Shown one piece after another: positions 35,725 to 45,094 of a DNA stretch of 64,000 nucleotides. Numbering within the stretch: position 1 is the first letter of the stretch; the number at the start of each line of letters is the position of its first letter. This DNA comes from Streptomyces naganishii JCM 4654. GTDB lineage: Bacteria > Actinomycetota > Actinomycetes > Streptomycetales > Streptomycetaceae. The translations under genes and the position numbers were made by a program. The notes under the pieces were generated by a model. That model was not told the DNA's origin. It did not search any database and saw only the letters and a list, made by a program, of their open reading frames with translations. The stretch lies in NCBI RefSeq assembly GCF_014650575.1, contig NZ_BMVF01000020.1, positions 1-64,000 on the forward strand, written 5' to 3'.

Positions 35725-36597
35725 GTGTCCACTGCCAAGAAGGCGGCTGACGCCAAGGCGGAACAGTCCGCCAGGAAGAAGTCGGACAACACGGCCTCGT
35801 CCCACACGCTTCTGGAAGGGCGGCTCGGCTACCGGCTCGAGTCCGCCCTTCTGGTGCGTGCGCTGACCCACCGTTCCTACGCGTACGAGAACGGCGGCCT
35901 GCCGACGAACGAGCGGCTGGAGTTCCTCGGTGACTCCGTCCTCGGCCTCGTCGTCACGGACACGCTGTACCGCACCCACCCCGACCTGCCCGAGGGCCAG
36001 CTGGCCAAACTGCGGGCCGCGGTGGTCAACTCGCGCGCACTGGCCGAAGTGGGACGCGGACTCGACCTGGGTTCCTTCATCCGGCTCGGCCGCGGTGAAG
36101 AGGGCACGGGCGGCCGGGACAAGGCGTCCATCCTCGCCGACACCCTCGAAGCGGTGATCGGCGCGGTCTATCTCGACCAGGGCCTCGACGCGGCCTCCGA
36201 ACTGGTGCACCGCCTGTTCGACCCGCTGATCGAGAAGTCCTCCAACCTCGGAGCCGGCCTGGACTGGAAGACGTCCCTCCAGGAGCTCACCGCGACCGAA
36301 GGACTCGGCGTCCCCGAGTACCTGGTCACGGAGACCGGCCCCGACCACGAGAAGACCTTCACTGCTGCCGCCCGCGTCGGAGGCGTCTCGTACGGCACCG
36401 GCACCGGCCGCAGCAAGAAGGAGGCGGAGCAGCAGGCCGCCGAGTCCGCCTGGCGCGCCATCCGCGCCGCGTCGGACGAGCGCGCCAAGGCGGCCGAAGA
36501 AGCGCAGGCGGCCGAGGCCGCCGGGGCTTCCGACGCCGCCGGAGCCGCCGCGGCGGGCGGCGCCGGGAACGCCGACGAGGCCTCGGCCTCCGCCTGA
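35725..36597 (+). CDS. rnc: Ribonuclease III
   Basis: A 290-aa double-strand-specific endoribonuclease. The catalytic RIIID domain holds [13 protein letters not shown] and [15 protein letters not shown] (metal-binding acidic residues), and the C-terminal dsRBD is WKTSLQEL...[18 protein letters not shown]. In S. coelicolor rnc is absB, a global regulator of antibiotic production. The N-terminal ~30 residues (Lys/Ala-rich) and the C-terminal Ala/Glu tail are low-complexity. The GTG at 35725 has GAGAGG a few bases upstream; a GTG at 35713 is the alternative. A strong hairpin follows. Confidence 0.96.
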   Translation: MSTAKKAADAKAEQSARKKSDNTASSHTLLEGRLGYRLESALLVRALTHRSYAYENGGLPTNERLEFLGDSVLGLVVTDTLYRTHPDLPEGQLAKLRAAVVNSRALAEVGRGLDLGSFIRLGRGEEGTGGRDKASILADTLEAVIGAVYLDQGLDAASELVHRLFDPLIEKSSNLGAGLDWKTSLQELTATEGLGVPEYLVTETGPDHEKTFTAAARVGGVSYGTGTGRSKKEAEQQAAESAWRAIRAASDERAKAAEEAQAAEAAGASDAAGAAAAGGAGNADEASASA

Positions 36598-36612
36598 CCC
36601 GCACAGCACGAA

Positions 36613-36646
36613 CCGAGCGCCCGCCCCGCCCGGGGCGGGCGCTCGG
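36613..36646 (+). terminator. Hairpin terminator after rnc
   Basis: A perfect 15-bp stem (arm CCGAGCGCCCGCCCC) with a 4-nt loop, 16 bp after the rnc stop. There is no U-tract. Confidence 0.75.
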
Positions 36647-36759
36647 CCCATGCGAGCGGCCCGCCGGGACCCGCCGTCCCGACAGGCCGCCGCGCACCCG
36701 GGCCCGAGCCGGCCCGGAGACCGGCCCCCCGGGGCCGCGGAGGATACGGGGAGAGCGCC

Positions 36760-37632
36760 ATGCCCGAGTTGCCCGAGGTCGAGGTCGTACGGCGGGGCCT
36801 GGAGCGGTGGGTCGCCCACCGCAGCGTCGCCGACGTCGAGGTGCTGCACCCGCGCGCGATACGCCGTCACCTCGCCGGCGCGGACGACTTCGCGCACCGG
36901 CTCAAGGGCCACCGCGTCGGCACGCCGAGCCGCCGCGGCAAGTACCTGTGGCTGCCCCTGGAGGACAGCGGTCAGGCGATCCTCGCCCACCTGGGCATGA
37001 GCGGACAGCTGCTGGTCCAGCCGCACGAGGCGCCCGCCGAGAAGCACCTGCGCATCCGTGTCGGCTTCGCGGACGCCCTCGGCACCGAGCTGCGCTTCGT
37101 CGACCAGCGCACCTTCGGCGGCCTCTCGCTGCACGAGACCGGCACGGACGGGCTGCCCGACGTCATCGCGCACATCGCCCGCGACCCCCTCGACCCGCTG
37201 TTCGACGACGAGGCCTTCCACCGGGCGCTGCGCCGCAAGCGCACCACCATCAAGCGGGCCCTGCTCGACCAGTCGCTGATCAGCGGGGTCGGCAACATCT
37301 ACGCGGACGAGGCGCTGTGGCGGGCCCGGCTGCACTACGACCGCCCGACCGCCACCCTGACCCGGCCGCGCACGGCCGAACTCCTCACCCACGTCAGGGA
37401 CGTGATGAACGCGGCCCTCGCCGTGGGCGGCACCAGCTTCGACAGCCTCTACGTCAACGTCAACGGCGAGTCCGGCTACTTCGACCGCTCCCTGGACGCC
37501 TACGGCCGCGAGGGCCTGCCCTGCCGCCGCTGCGCCACCGCGATGCGCCGCCGCCCCTGGATGAACCGCTCCAGCTACTTCTGCCCCAAGTGCCAGCGCC
37601 CGCCGGCCGCTCCCCGGGCCGTCAGGCCCTGA
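36760..37632 (+). CDS. mutM: Formamidopyrimidine-DNA glycosylase
   Basis: A 290-aa base-excision repair enzyme that removes 8-oxoguanine and formamidopyrimidines and nicks the strand. The catalytic N-terminal [14 protein letters not shown] (Pro after the start Met), the helix-two-turns-helix [12 protein letters not shown] and the C-terminal zinc finger CRRC...CPKC are all present. The Met must be removed for catalysis, so the start is certain. The rnc-mutM order is conserved in actinobacteria. Confidence 0.97.
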   Translation: MPELPEVEVVRRGLERWVAHRSVADVEVLHPRAIRRHLAGADDFAHRLKGHRVGTPSRRGKYLWLPLEDSGQAILAHLGMSGQLLVQPHEAPAEKHLRIRVGFADALGTELRFVDQRTFGGLSLHETGTDGLPDVIAHIARDPLDPLFDDEAFHRALRRKRTTIKRALLDQSLISGVGNIYADEALWRARLHYDRPTATLTRPRTAELLTHVRDVMNAALAVGGTSFDSLYVNVNGESGYFDRSLDAYGREGLPCRRCATAMRRRPWMNRSSYFCPKCQRPPAAPRAVRP

Positions 37633-37638
37633 CGGAGC

Positions 37639-38037
37639 TCAGCCCCCCTGGCGGCTGTCGTACTCCTCGCGCGCCGCGAGGACGTCGTCCATGCGGTCCT
37701 CCACGCAGTGGATGAGGGCCAGCAGATGCCCGGCGACCTGGCGGCCGAGCGGCGTGAGCTCGTAGTCCACGCGCGGAGGGTTGGTCGGCTGGGCCTCGCG
37801 GTGCACCAGTCCGTCGCGCTCCAGCGCCTGAAGGGTCTGGGACAGCATCTTCTCGCTCACGCCGTCCACCCGGCGGCGCAGCTCGTTGAAGCGCAGCGAG
37901 CCCTCCCGCAGCGCGCCGAGCGTCAGCGCGCCCCAGCGCCCCGTGACGTGCTCCAGCGTGCCGCGCGAGGGGCAGGCCTTGGCGAACACGTTGTACGGGA
38001 GGTTCTGCTCCTCCGCGCGCTCCTGCGTGATGCTCAT
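37639..38037 (-). CDS. HxlR-family transcriptional regulator
   Basis: A 132-aa winged-helix regulator of the HxlR family: CPSRGTLEHVTGRWGALTLGALREG, LRFNELRRRVDGVSEKMLSQTLQALERDGLV and YELTPLGRQV are the family blocks. The single Cys near the N-terminus (Cys22, KACPSRG) is at the position used for redox or electrophile sensing in related proteins, an inference here. It diverges from a flavodoxin-like quinone reductase gene, a common pairing for aldehyde or quinone stress control. A perfect 21-bp palindrome lies between them. Confidence 0.9.
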   Translation of the reverse strand: MSITQERAEEQNLPYNVFAKACPSRGTLEHVTGRWGALTLGALREGSLRFNELRRRVDGVSEKMLSQTLQALERDGLVHREAQPTNPPRVDYELTPLGRQVAGHLLALIHCVEDRMDDVLAAREEYDSRQGG

Positions 38038-38076
38038 GCCTCCAGCGTACGCGAACTCAGCGCTACCCGACAGGTT

Positions 38077-38097
38077 GCACTAACTCGTGGTTAGTGC
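38077..38097. promoter_or_regulatory. Probable HxlR operator
   Basis: GCACTAAC-TCGTG-GTTAGTGC: 8-bp perfect arms, A/T-rich for this genome, in the divergent region between the HxlR and flavoprotein genes. Upstream TTGCAC overlaps it and may be the -35 of the flavoprotein gene. Confidence 0.75.
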
Positions 38098-38185
38098 TTT
38101 CCTTTCCTCACCGTCGATGAGCTGCCGTGCGCCGCTCCGCCCGACGGCCCGCTGTCTTCTGCCGAGCTCACAAGGAGAGCCGACC

Positions 38186-38770
38186 GTGACCACCCCTGTT
38201 GTCTCCATCGCCTACCACTCCGGCCACGGCCACACCGCCGTCCTCGCCGAGGCCGTCCGTGCGGGCGCCGTGGAGGCGGGCGCCGAGGTGCACCTGATCA
38301 AGGTGGACGAGATCACCGACGAGCAGTGGGCGGCGCTCGACGCCTCCGACGCGATCGTCTTCGGCTCGCCGACCTACATGGGCACCGCCTCCGGCGCCTT
38401 CCACGCCTTCGCCGAGGCGTCGTCCAAGCGCTGGTTCGGCCAGGACTGGCGGGACAAGCTGGCCGCGGGCTTCACCAACTCCGGCTCCAAGAGCGGCGAC
38501 AAGCTGCACACGCTCCAGTTCTTCCAGATCCTCGCCGGGCAGCACGGCATGCACTGGGTCAACCTCGGCCTGCACCCGGGCTGGAACAGCAGCTCCGCCT
38601 CCGAGCACGACCTCAACCGCCTCGGCTTCTTCGCGGGCGCGGCCGCCCAGACCAACGTCGACGAGGGCCCCGAGGCCGTCCACAAGGCCGACATCGCCAC
38701 CGCCGAACACCTGGGCCGCCGCATCACCGAGACCGCCCGCACCTTCCGCAGGGGGAGCGCGGCGGCCTGA
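38186..38770 (+). CDS. Flavodoxin-like NAD(P)H:quinone oxidoreductase (WrbA family)
   Basis: A 194-aa FMN flavoprotein. The N-terminal phosphate-binding loop is YHSGHGHTAVLAEAV, then VFGSPTYMGTASGAFHAF, and GFTNSGSKSGDKLHTLQFF, all typical of the WrbA/NQO flavodoxin-like family that reduces quinones by two electrons. The GTG at 38186 has AAGGAGAG upstream. Divergent from an HxlR regulator with a palindrome between, so expression is likely induced by quinones or aldehydes. Confidence 0.87.
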   Translation: MTTPVVSIAYHSGHGHTAVLAEAVRAGAVEAGAEVHLIKVDEITDEQWAALDASDAIVFGSPTYMGTASGAFHAFAEASSKRWFGQDWRDKLAAGFTNSGSKSGDKLHTLQFFQILAGQHGMHWVNLGLHPGWNSSSASEHDLNRLGFFAGAAAQTNVDEGPEAVHKADIATAEHLGRRITETARTFRRGSAAA

Positions 38771-38863
38771 CCGCACGGAGTGCGGCGGCGTCGGCCACCC
38801 ACGACTCGGCTGCCGGTGATCGCCGGCGCTGGTCCTCGTCGCGGTCTCCGGCCTGCGGCTACG

Positions 38864-40015
38864 TCAGTAGCCGAAGTCCTGCGTCCACCAAGGGCCGCCC
38901 GCGCCGAAGTGGACGCCGACGCCGAGGGTCTTGAAGTCGCAGTTCAGGATGTTGGCGCGGTGGCCGGGGCTGTTCATCCAGGCGTCCATCACGGCCGCCG
39001 CGTCGGCCTGGCCGCGGGCTATGTTCTCGCCGCCCAGGCCGGTGATGCCCCGCTTGGCCGCGCGGTCCCACGGCGAGGCGCCGCTCGGGTCGGTGTGGTC
39101 GAAGAAGTTCTCGTCGGCCATGGCCTTGCTGAAGGACTCGGCGAGGCCGGTGAGGGCGCTGTTGGCCGCGACCGGGCTGCAGCCGACCTTCGCCCGCTCC
39201 TCGTTGACGAGCTTGAGCACCTCGGCCTCGGCCGCGGCCTCCTGCGAGAGCGTGGCCGGGGCCTCGGTCTTCGGGGGCGCCTTGGGGGCCGGCGTGCTCG
39301 GAGTGGTCTTCGGCTCCTTCGTCGGGGCCGGCGCGGCCGTCGGCTCGGTGGCGGCCGGCTTCGTGGGCGAGGCGGACGGCGCCTCGGAGGCGGAGGCGGA
39401 CGCCGTGGGCGAGGAGGAGCCGGAGGCGGAGGCCGACTGCGCGGGGGCGGCCGGGCGGCCGGAGTCACGGCTGGTGCCGGAGCCGCCCGAGCGGTCGCCC
39501 GCCTCGGCGCTGCCCGACGTGCCGCCCTGCTGGCTCGCGCTGTTGGTCGGCGAGCCCGCCGCCTGCACCTTGTCCGCGCCGCTCGACGTACCGCCGCCCA
39601 GCTTGTAGTTCTGCAGGCCCGGCACCGCACCCGTGGCCACCGCGACCGTGCCGAGGGCGACCGCGGCCGAGACGCCGAGCAGGCCGGTGCGCACCGGCGT
39701 CGCCGCCTTCTTCTTCTTGCGGCGGCCGGGGCGGCGCGGGCCGTCGGAGGGGCTGAAGCCGTCGGACGGGAAGGCCACGGTGTCGGCCGCCGTCGCCCGG
39801 GCGTAGTCGTCGTCCGTGGCGTAGAGGTACTCCTGCGCCTTGGCGTAGGCGTCGGCGTACATCTCCGGGTTCAGGTAGGGCGCGATGCCCATGCGGTCGT
39901 CCGCGTACGAGTCCCCCGGGTCGCGGCCCTGCGCGTACGTGCCGTGCGCTTGTGTGACCCCCGTGGCGCGGCCCGTGGCGGCGCGGCCGGCGTCCGAGCG
40001 TCGGTGGCGTCCCAT
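38864..40015 (-). CDS. Membrane-anchored CAP/SCP-domain protein
   Basis: A 383-aa protein with a cytoplasmic ~105-residue N-terminus (AQGRDPGDSYADDRMGIAPY), a Lys/Arg stop (RRPGRRKKKKAATPVR), one membrane helix at about 108-130, a Ser/Thr/Pro/Ala-rich extracellular stalk to about 250, and a C-terminal CAP (SCP/PR-1) domain. The CAP landmarks are LKLVNEERAKVGCSPV, FFDHTDPSGASPWDRA, GENIARGQ, and AWMNSPGHRANILN. CAP proteins of bacteria (YkwD-like) are extracellular with unknown targets. The stalk is compositionally biased and may vary in length. Confidence 0.9.
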   Translation of the reverse strand: MGRHRRSDAGRAATGRATGVTQAHGTYAQGRDPGDSYADDRMGIAPYLNPEMYADAYAKAQEYLYATDDDYARATAADTVAFPSDGFSPSDGPRRPGRRKKKKAATPVRTGLLGVSAAVALGTVAVATGAVPGLQNYKLGGGTSSGADKVQAAGSPTNSASQQGGTSGSAEAGDRSGGSGTSRDSGRPAAPAQSASASGSSSPTASASASEAPSASPTKPAATEPTAAPAPTKEPKTTPSTPAPKAPPKTEAPATLSQEAAAEAEVLKLVNEERAKVGCSPVAANSALTGLAESFSKAMADENFFDHTDPSGASPWDRAAKRGITGLGGENIARGQADAAAVMDAWMNSPGHRANILNCDFKTLGVGVHFGAGGPWWTQDFGY

Positions 40016-40183
40016 GTCCTGGCCTTCCTCATCCCTGCGGCCGACGCGCGCCCTGAGCCGTCGCGGTCAACCAAGATCACTCGATTGAGTGAGTTTCATA
40101 TGAGATTCATTGGGTCGGGACGGTACCGCATGGCGCGAGGGGAGGAAGTGCCCGGAGAGACATTGGCCGGTTAGGTTGCACCC

Positions 40184-40465
40184 ATGAGCGAGGATGTGCG
40201 ACTGGTCGCCTGGGTGCGCGGACAGGTCCAGGGAGTGGGTTTCCGCTGGTTCACGCGGGCCAGGGCGCTGGAGATCGGCGGCCTGAGTGGTTTTGCTCTC
40301 AATCTGGGCGACGGACGCGTACAAGTGGTCGCCGAGGGGCGGCGGGAGGCGTGCCAGAAGCTGCTCGACTGGCTCCAGGGCGGCGACACGCCCGGACGCG
40401 TGGATGGTGTCACGGAGATCTGGGACACACCGCGCGGGGGCTACGACGGCTTCGCGATCCGCTGA
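40184..40465 (+). CDS. acyP: Acylphosphatase
   Basis: A 93-aa acylphosphatase hydrolysing acyl phosphates. Signature 1 is [15 protein letters not shown], with the catalytic Arg, and the catalytic Asn lies in [25 protein letters not shown] hexamer at 40172-40177 ends six bases before the ATG, so the message may be leaderless. A small enzyme upstream of smc, as in other streptomycetes. Confidence 0.95.
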   Translation: MSEDVRLVAWVRGQVQGVGFRWFTRARALEIGGLSGFALNLGDGRVQVVAEGRREACQKLLDWLQGGDTPGRVDGVTEIWDTPRGGYDGFAIR

Positions 40466-40844
40466 TCGGGCCGCGCCGCACGGCCCGGACGGAAGCCGCG
40501 AAACCTGTCATCGGGCCCCGCCGGGAGGGAAAAGCGGCAGGTGATTGCCAGATACCCCTTGTCGTGGGAGGCTCCGCACGGCAGAGTGATCGCCACGCCC
40601 CGAGGGGCCCGCTGGAGCCGCAGCGCCACCGTTTCCCGGTCGCGCGCCCCCGGGACACCCTGGATACGGGGTGTGATCGTGTTGACCGTCAAACTTTTTG
40701 GTGAGACGCTGAAAGCCCGCGCACCTTAGCTGTTTGGCATGGATGAACGGCAGCACAAACTCAACAGTGCCAAGCACCACGGGTGCGAATCCCTCACGAC
40801 CCACACCGCATCGGTCGGTCACTCAGTGTGGAGGACCATCCATC
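40466..40844. other. Intergenic region upstream of the 67-aa coiled-coil gene
   Basis: About 380 bp. The first 180 bp show nothing notable. TTGACCGTCAA at 40682-40692 is a small palindrome containing a -35-like TTGACC, in a locally A/T-richer stretch (CTTTTTGG), so a promoter for the downstream gene is likely there. No reading frame looks coding. Confidence 0.45.
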
Positions 40845-41048
40845 ATGGCAAAGGCGCTTCTCGGTTACGTCGGTGGCTCCGACCCTCGACTCCTCGCCGA
40901 GATGCGACGGCTCCAGCAGCGTGTCCAGGATCTTGAATCCGAGCTCGGACGGATCCAGGCCGAGAACGACGCGCTGACGGCTGCCGCTTCTCACGACAGG
41001 ATCATGGAGCGCGTCGACGCACACCAGGCGGAGCCTGCGCTCACCTGA
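40845..41048 (+). CDS. Conserved small coiled-coil protein, 67 aa
   Basis: Function unknown. The product AKALLGYVGGSDPRLLAEM is followed by a heptad-patterned helix (RRLQQRVQDLESELGRIQAENDAL) and a short tail. The GYVGG start is characteristic, and I recall homologues in other actinobacteria. GTGGAGG precedes the ATG. It is a single-gene transcript: a probable promoter lies about 150 bp upstream and a textbook UUCG-loop terminator follows. It lies just upstream of smc, but the terminator separates them. Confidence 0.82.
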   Translation: MAKALLGYVGGSDPRLLAEMRRLQQRVQDLESELGRIQAENDALTAAASHDRIMERVDAHQAEPALT

Positions 41049-41115
41049 TCACTGCATCGCACAACGACACAGTGGTTGGGCAGCCCGTATCAACCGCTCA
41101 GTTGTCAGAAGTTGC

Positions 41116-41143
41116 AAGGGACGCTTCGGCGTCCCTTCTTTCT
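41116..41143 (+). terminator. Intrinsic terminator with UUCG tetraloop
   Basis: AAGGGACGC-TTCG-GCGTCCCTT followed by CTTTCTT, 68 bp after the 67-aa gene. A highly stable hairpin; insulates smc. Confidence 0.93.
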
Positions 41144-41316
41144 TGGCCCTTCCCGGCCGATTCCCGGGCCGCGCGCCTTCCGCCCCGCCTTTTCCTTCCC
41201 CCGCGCATCCTTTCACCTTCTTCAACGTTTGGTCTGCCCGTCATGTTCATGTGTGAAACCGGACGGCCTCGAGGGTTCATGGAGTGAGATGCCGGGGCCG
41301 GGTAGAGTCCGGCGGC

Positions 41317-44300
41317 GTGCACCTCAAGGCCCTGACCCTCCGCGGGTTCAAGTCGTTCGCATCGGCGACCACGCTCCGGTTCGAACCGGGGATCACGTGC
41401 GTCGTCGGACCGAACGGCTCGGGCAAGTCCAACGTCGTGGACGCGCTCAGCTGGGTCATGGGCGAGCAGGGCGCCAAGTCGCTGCGCGGCGGCAAGATGG
41501 AGGACGTCATCTTCGCCGGCACCACCGGGCGGCCGCCGCTCGGCCGCGCCGAGGTCTCCCTGACCATCGACAACTCCGACGGGGCCCTGCCCATCGAGTA
41601 CGCCGAGGTCACCATCACGCGGATCATGTTCCGCAACGGCGGCAGCGAATACCAGATCAACGGCGACACCTGCCGTCTCCTCGACATCCAGGAACTGCTG
41701 TCCGACTCCGGCATCGGCCGCGAGATGCACGTCATCGTCGGCCAGGGCCAGCTCGACTCCGTCCTCCACGCCGACCCCACGGGCCGCCGCGCCTTCATCG
41801 AGGAGGCCGCGGGCGTCCTCAAGCACCGCAAGCGCAAGGAGAAGGCGCTTCGGAAACTGGACGCCATGCAGGCCAACCTGGCCCGCGTCCAGGACCTCAC
41901 CGACGAACTGCGCCGCCAGCTCAAGCCGCTCGGCCGGCAGGCCGCGGTGGCACGCCGGGCGGCCGTCATCCAGGCCGACCTGCGCGACACCCGCCTGCGC
42001 CTGCTCGCGGACGACCTCGTACGCCTGCGGGACGCGCTGAAGGCCGAGATCGCCGACGAGGCCGCCCTGAAGGAACGCAAGGAGGCCGCCGAGGAGGAGC
42101 TGCGCAAGGCACTCCAGCGCGAGGCCCTGCTCGAGGACGAGGTGCGCCGCCTCACCCCGCGCCTGACCGGGGCCCAGCAGACCTGGTACGAGCTGTCCCA
42201 GCTCGCCGAACGCGTACGCGGCACGATCTCGCTCGCCGACGCGCGCGTGCAGAGCGCCACCTCCGTGCCGGTCGACGAGCGCCGCGGCCGCGACCCGGAG
42301 GACCTCGAACGCGAGGCCGCGCGCGTGCGCGAACAGGAGGCCGAGCTGGAGGCGGCCCTGGAGGCGGCCCAGCGCGCCCTGGACGACACGGTCGCCCACC
42401 GCGCCGAACTCGAACGCGAACTCGCCGTCGAGGAGCGCCGCCTGAAGGACGCCGCGCGCGCCATCGCCGACCGCCGCGAGCACCTGGCGCGGCTCAGCGG
42501 CCAGGTGGGCGCCGCCCGTTCCCGCGCCGCCTCCGCCCAGGCCGAGATCGAGCGGCTGGCCGCCGCCCGCGACGAGGCCCAGGAGCGGGCCGCGGCCGCG
42601 CAGGAGGAGTACGAGACCCTCAAGGCCGAGGTGGACGGCCTCGACGCCGGCGACCACGAACTCGCCGAGCGGCACGAGGCGGCCAAGGCGGCCCTCGCCG
42701 AGGCGGAGAGCGCCCTGAGCGCCGCCCGTGAGGCGGCCACCGCCACCGAGCGCAGGCGCGCGGCCACCCAGGCCCGCCACGACACCCTCGCCCTCGGCCT
42801 GCGCCGCAAGGACGGCACCGGCGCCCTGCTCGACGCCCGGGACCGACTGACCGGCCTGCTGGGCCCGGCGGCCGGACTGCTCACGGTCGCCCCCGGCCAC
42901 GAGGCCGCCCTCGCCGCCGCCTTCGGCACGGCCGCCGACGCCCTGGCCGCCGCCACCCCGTCCGCGGCCGCCGACGCCATCCGCCTCCTGCGCAAGCAGG
43001 ACGCCGGCCGCGCCACCCTCCTGCTCGCCTCGGCCCCCGAGGAACCCGCCGCCGCCCCCGCCCCCGGCCTGCCGCCCTTCGCCGCCGGCCTCGTGCAGGG
43101 CCCCGCCGAACTCATGCCCGCCGTACGGCGGCTGCTGGCCGGGATCGTCGTGGTGGGCACGCTGGAGGACGCCGAGGACCTGGTCCACGCGCACCCCCAC
43201 CTCACCGCGGTCACCGCCGAGGGCGACCTGCTCGGCGCGCACCTCGCGCAGGGCGGGTCGGCCGGTGCGCCGAGCCTGCTCGAAGTGCAGGCATCCGTGG
43301 ACGAGGCCGCGGCCGAGCTCGAGGAGCTCGCCGTGCGGTGCGAGCAGCTGACCGAGGCCCAGCAGCGGGCGGGCCAGCGCCGCCGGGAGTGCGCCGCGCT
43401 GGTCGAGGAGCTGGGGGAGCGGCGCCGGGCCGCCGACCGCGAGAAGTCGGCCGTGGCCCAGCAGCTCGGCCGGCTCGCCGGGCAGGCGCGGGGCGCCGCC
43501 GGGGAGGCCGAGCGCTCCGCCGCGGCCGCCGCCCGTGCCCAGGAGGCCCTCGACAAGGCGCTTGGGGAGGTCGAGGAGCTGGCCGAGCGGCTCGCCGTCG
43601 CCGAGGAGATGCCGGTCGAGGAGGAGCCCGACACCCACGCCCGCGACCGGCTCGCCGCCGACGGCGCCAACGCCCGCCAGACCGAGATGGAGGCCCGCCT
43701 CCAGGTCCGTACGCACGAGGAACGGGTCAAGGCACTGGCCGGCCGCGCCGACTCGCTCGACCGGGCCGCCCGCGCCGAACGCGAGGCACGCGCGCGTGCC
43801 GAGCAGCGGCGCGCGCGGCTGCGCCACGAGGCCGCCGTGGCACGGGCCGTCGCCGCCGGCGCGCGCCAGCTGCTCGCCCACGTCGAGGTCTCCCTGGGCC
43901 GCGCGGAGCGGGAGCGCGCCGCGGCGGAGGCGGCCAAGGCACAGAGGGAGCAGGAGCTGACCGCGGCCCGTGCCGCCGGCCGCGACCTCAAGGCCGAGCT
44001 CGACAAGCTGACCGACTCGGTGCACCGGGGCGAGGTGCTCGGCGCCGAGAAGCGGCTGCGCATCGAACAGCTGGAGACCAGGGCGCTGGAGGAGCTCGGC
44101 GTGGAGCCCGCGGGCCTGGTGTCGGAGTACGGGCCGCACCAGCTGGTCCCGCCCTCCCTGCCCGCCGAGGGCGAGCAGCTGCCCGAGGACCCGGAGCACC
44201 CGCGCAACCTGCCCCGCCCCTTCGTGCGCGCCGAGCAGGAAAAGCGGCTCAAGGCCGCCGAGCGCGCCTACCAGCAGCTCGGCAAGGTCAACCCGCTGGC

Positions 44301-44871
44301 CCTGGAGGAGTTCGCGGCGCTGGAGGAGCGGCACAAGTTCCTCAGCGAGCAGCTGGAGGACCTCAAGAAGACCCGAGCCGACCTGCTCCAGGTCGTCAAG
44401 GAGGTCGACGAGCGCGTCGAGCAGGTCTTCACCGAGGCCTACCGGGACACCGCGCGCGAGTTCGAGGGCGTCTTCTCGCGGCTCTTCCCCGGCGGCGAGG
44501 GGCGTCTGGTCCTGACCGACCCGGACAACATGCTCACCACGGGCGTGGACGTCGAGGCGCGCCCGCCGGGCAAGAAGGTCAAGCGGCTGTCCCTGCTCTC
44601 CGGCGGCGAGCGGTCGCTGACGGCCGTCGCGCTGCTCGTGTCGATCTTCAAGGCCCGGCCCAGCCCCTTCTACGTCATGGACGAGGTCGAGGCGGCCCTC
44701 GACGACACCAACCTCCAGCGGCTGATCCGGATCATGCAGGAGCTCCAGGAGTCCTCGCAGCTGATCGTGATCACGCACCAGAAGCGCACCATGGAGGTCG
44801 CCGACGCGCTGTACGGCGTCTCCATGCAGGGCGACGGCGTGTCCAAGGTCATCAGCCAGCGCCTGCGCTAG
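41317..44871 (+). CDS. smc: Chromosome partition protein SMC
   Basis: A 1184-aa SMC ATPase acting in chromosome condensation and segregation. The N-terminal head has Walker A VVGPNGSGKSNVVDAL. The hinge lies about residue 500-640 (TGLLGPAAGLLTVAPGHEAALAAAFG), flanked by long coiled coils. The C-terminal head has LSLLSGGERSLTAVALL (ABC signature) and YVMDEVEAALDDTN (Walker B). The GTG at 41317 gives HLKALTLRGFKSFA as in homologues. The last two bases of its TAG stop are also the first two of the 162-bp inverted-terminal-repeat element. Confidence 0.97.
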   Translation: MHLKALTLRGFKSFASATTLRFEPGITCVVGPNGSGKSNVVDALSWVMGEQGAKSLRGGKMEDVIFAGTTGRPPLGRAEVSLTIDNSDGALPIEYAEVTITRIMFRNGGSEYQINGDTCRLLDIQELLSDSGIGREMHVIVGQGQLDSVLHADPTGRRAFIEEAAGVLKHRKRKEKALRKLDAMQANLARVQDLTDELRRQLKPLGRQAAVARRAAVIQADLRDTRLRLLADDLVRLRDALKAEIADEAALKERKEAAEEELRKALQREALLEDEVRRLTPRLTGAQQTWYELSQLAERVRGTISLADARVQSATSVPVDERRGRDPEDLEREAARVREQEAELEAALEAAQRALDDTVAHRAELERELAVEERRLKDAARAIADRREHLARLSGQVGAARSRAASAQAEIERLAAARDEAQERAAAAQEEYETLKAEVDGLDAGDHELAERHEAAKAALAEAESALSAAREAATATERRRAATQARHDTLALGLRRKDGTGALLDARDRLTGLLGPAAGLLTVAPGHEAALAAAFGTAADALAAATPSAAADAIRLLRKQDAGRATLLLASAPEEPAAAPAPGLPPFAAGLVQGPAELMPAVRRLLAGIVVVGTLEDAEDLVHAHPHLTAVTAEGDLLGAHLAQGGSAGAPSLLEVQASVDEAAAELEELAVRCEQLTEAQQRAGQRRRECAALVEELGERRRAADREKSAVAQQLGRLAGQARGAAGEAERSAAAAARAQEALDKALGEVEELAERLAVAEEMPVEEEPDTHARDRLAADGANARQTEMEARLQVRTHEERVKALAGRADSLDRAARAEREARARAEQRRARLRHEAAVARAVAAGARQLLAHVEVSLGRAERERAAAEAAKAQREQELTAARAAGRDLKAELDKLTDSVHRGEVLGAEKRLRIEQLETRALEELGVEPAGLVSEYGPHQLVPPSLPAEGEQLPEDPEHPRNLPRPFVRAEQEKRLKAAERAYQQLGKVNPLALEEFAALEERHKFLSEQLEDLKKTRADLLQVVKEVDERVEQVFTEAYRDTAREFEGVFSRLFPGGEGRLVLTDPDNMLTTGVDVEARPPGKKVKRLSLLSGGERSLTAVALLVSIFKARPSPFYVMDEVEAALDDTNLQRLIRIMQELQESSQLIVITHQKRTMEVADALYGVSMQGDGVSKVISQRLR

Positions 44872-45031
44872 GGTCTCTCGTCTGGATCAGGCCGGGCTCG
44901 CGGGCCCTGGCACCGCGCCTCGCGGCGTTGTCGTCGGTTGCCATGGCTCCGCCATGACGCCCTCCTCCGCCTTGCGATGCACGGCACCAGACCCCGCTCC
45001 CTGATCCGGCCTGATCCAGACGAAAGACCCT
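44870..45031. mobile_element. MITE-like 162-bp element with 26-bp terminal inverted repeats
   Basis: Termini 44870-44895 and 45006-45031 are inverted repeats of 26 bp with one mismatch (shared core TCGTCTGGATCAGGCCGG). The interior has no gene but carries CATGGC-TCC-GCCATG and partial copies of the terminal CTGATCC word. The left end abuts smc, contributing the AG of its stop codon; the right end lies 64 bp before the end of the opposite gene. No target-site duplication is obvious. It could be a non-autonomous transposable element or a dispersed repeat acting as a bidirectional terminator. Confidence 0.6.
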
Positions 45032-45094
45032 GGAGGTGCTGGCCGGGCCTGCCGGTGGAGTCCCGGCACCGGCGTCCGCCGGGACTGTCACCTC

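Noticed and set aside
41098-44778. 1226-aa minus-strand frame opposite smc
   Set aside because: Shadow of smc; Leu/Gly/Arg-rich with no domain.
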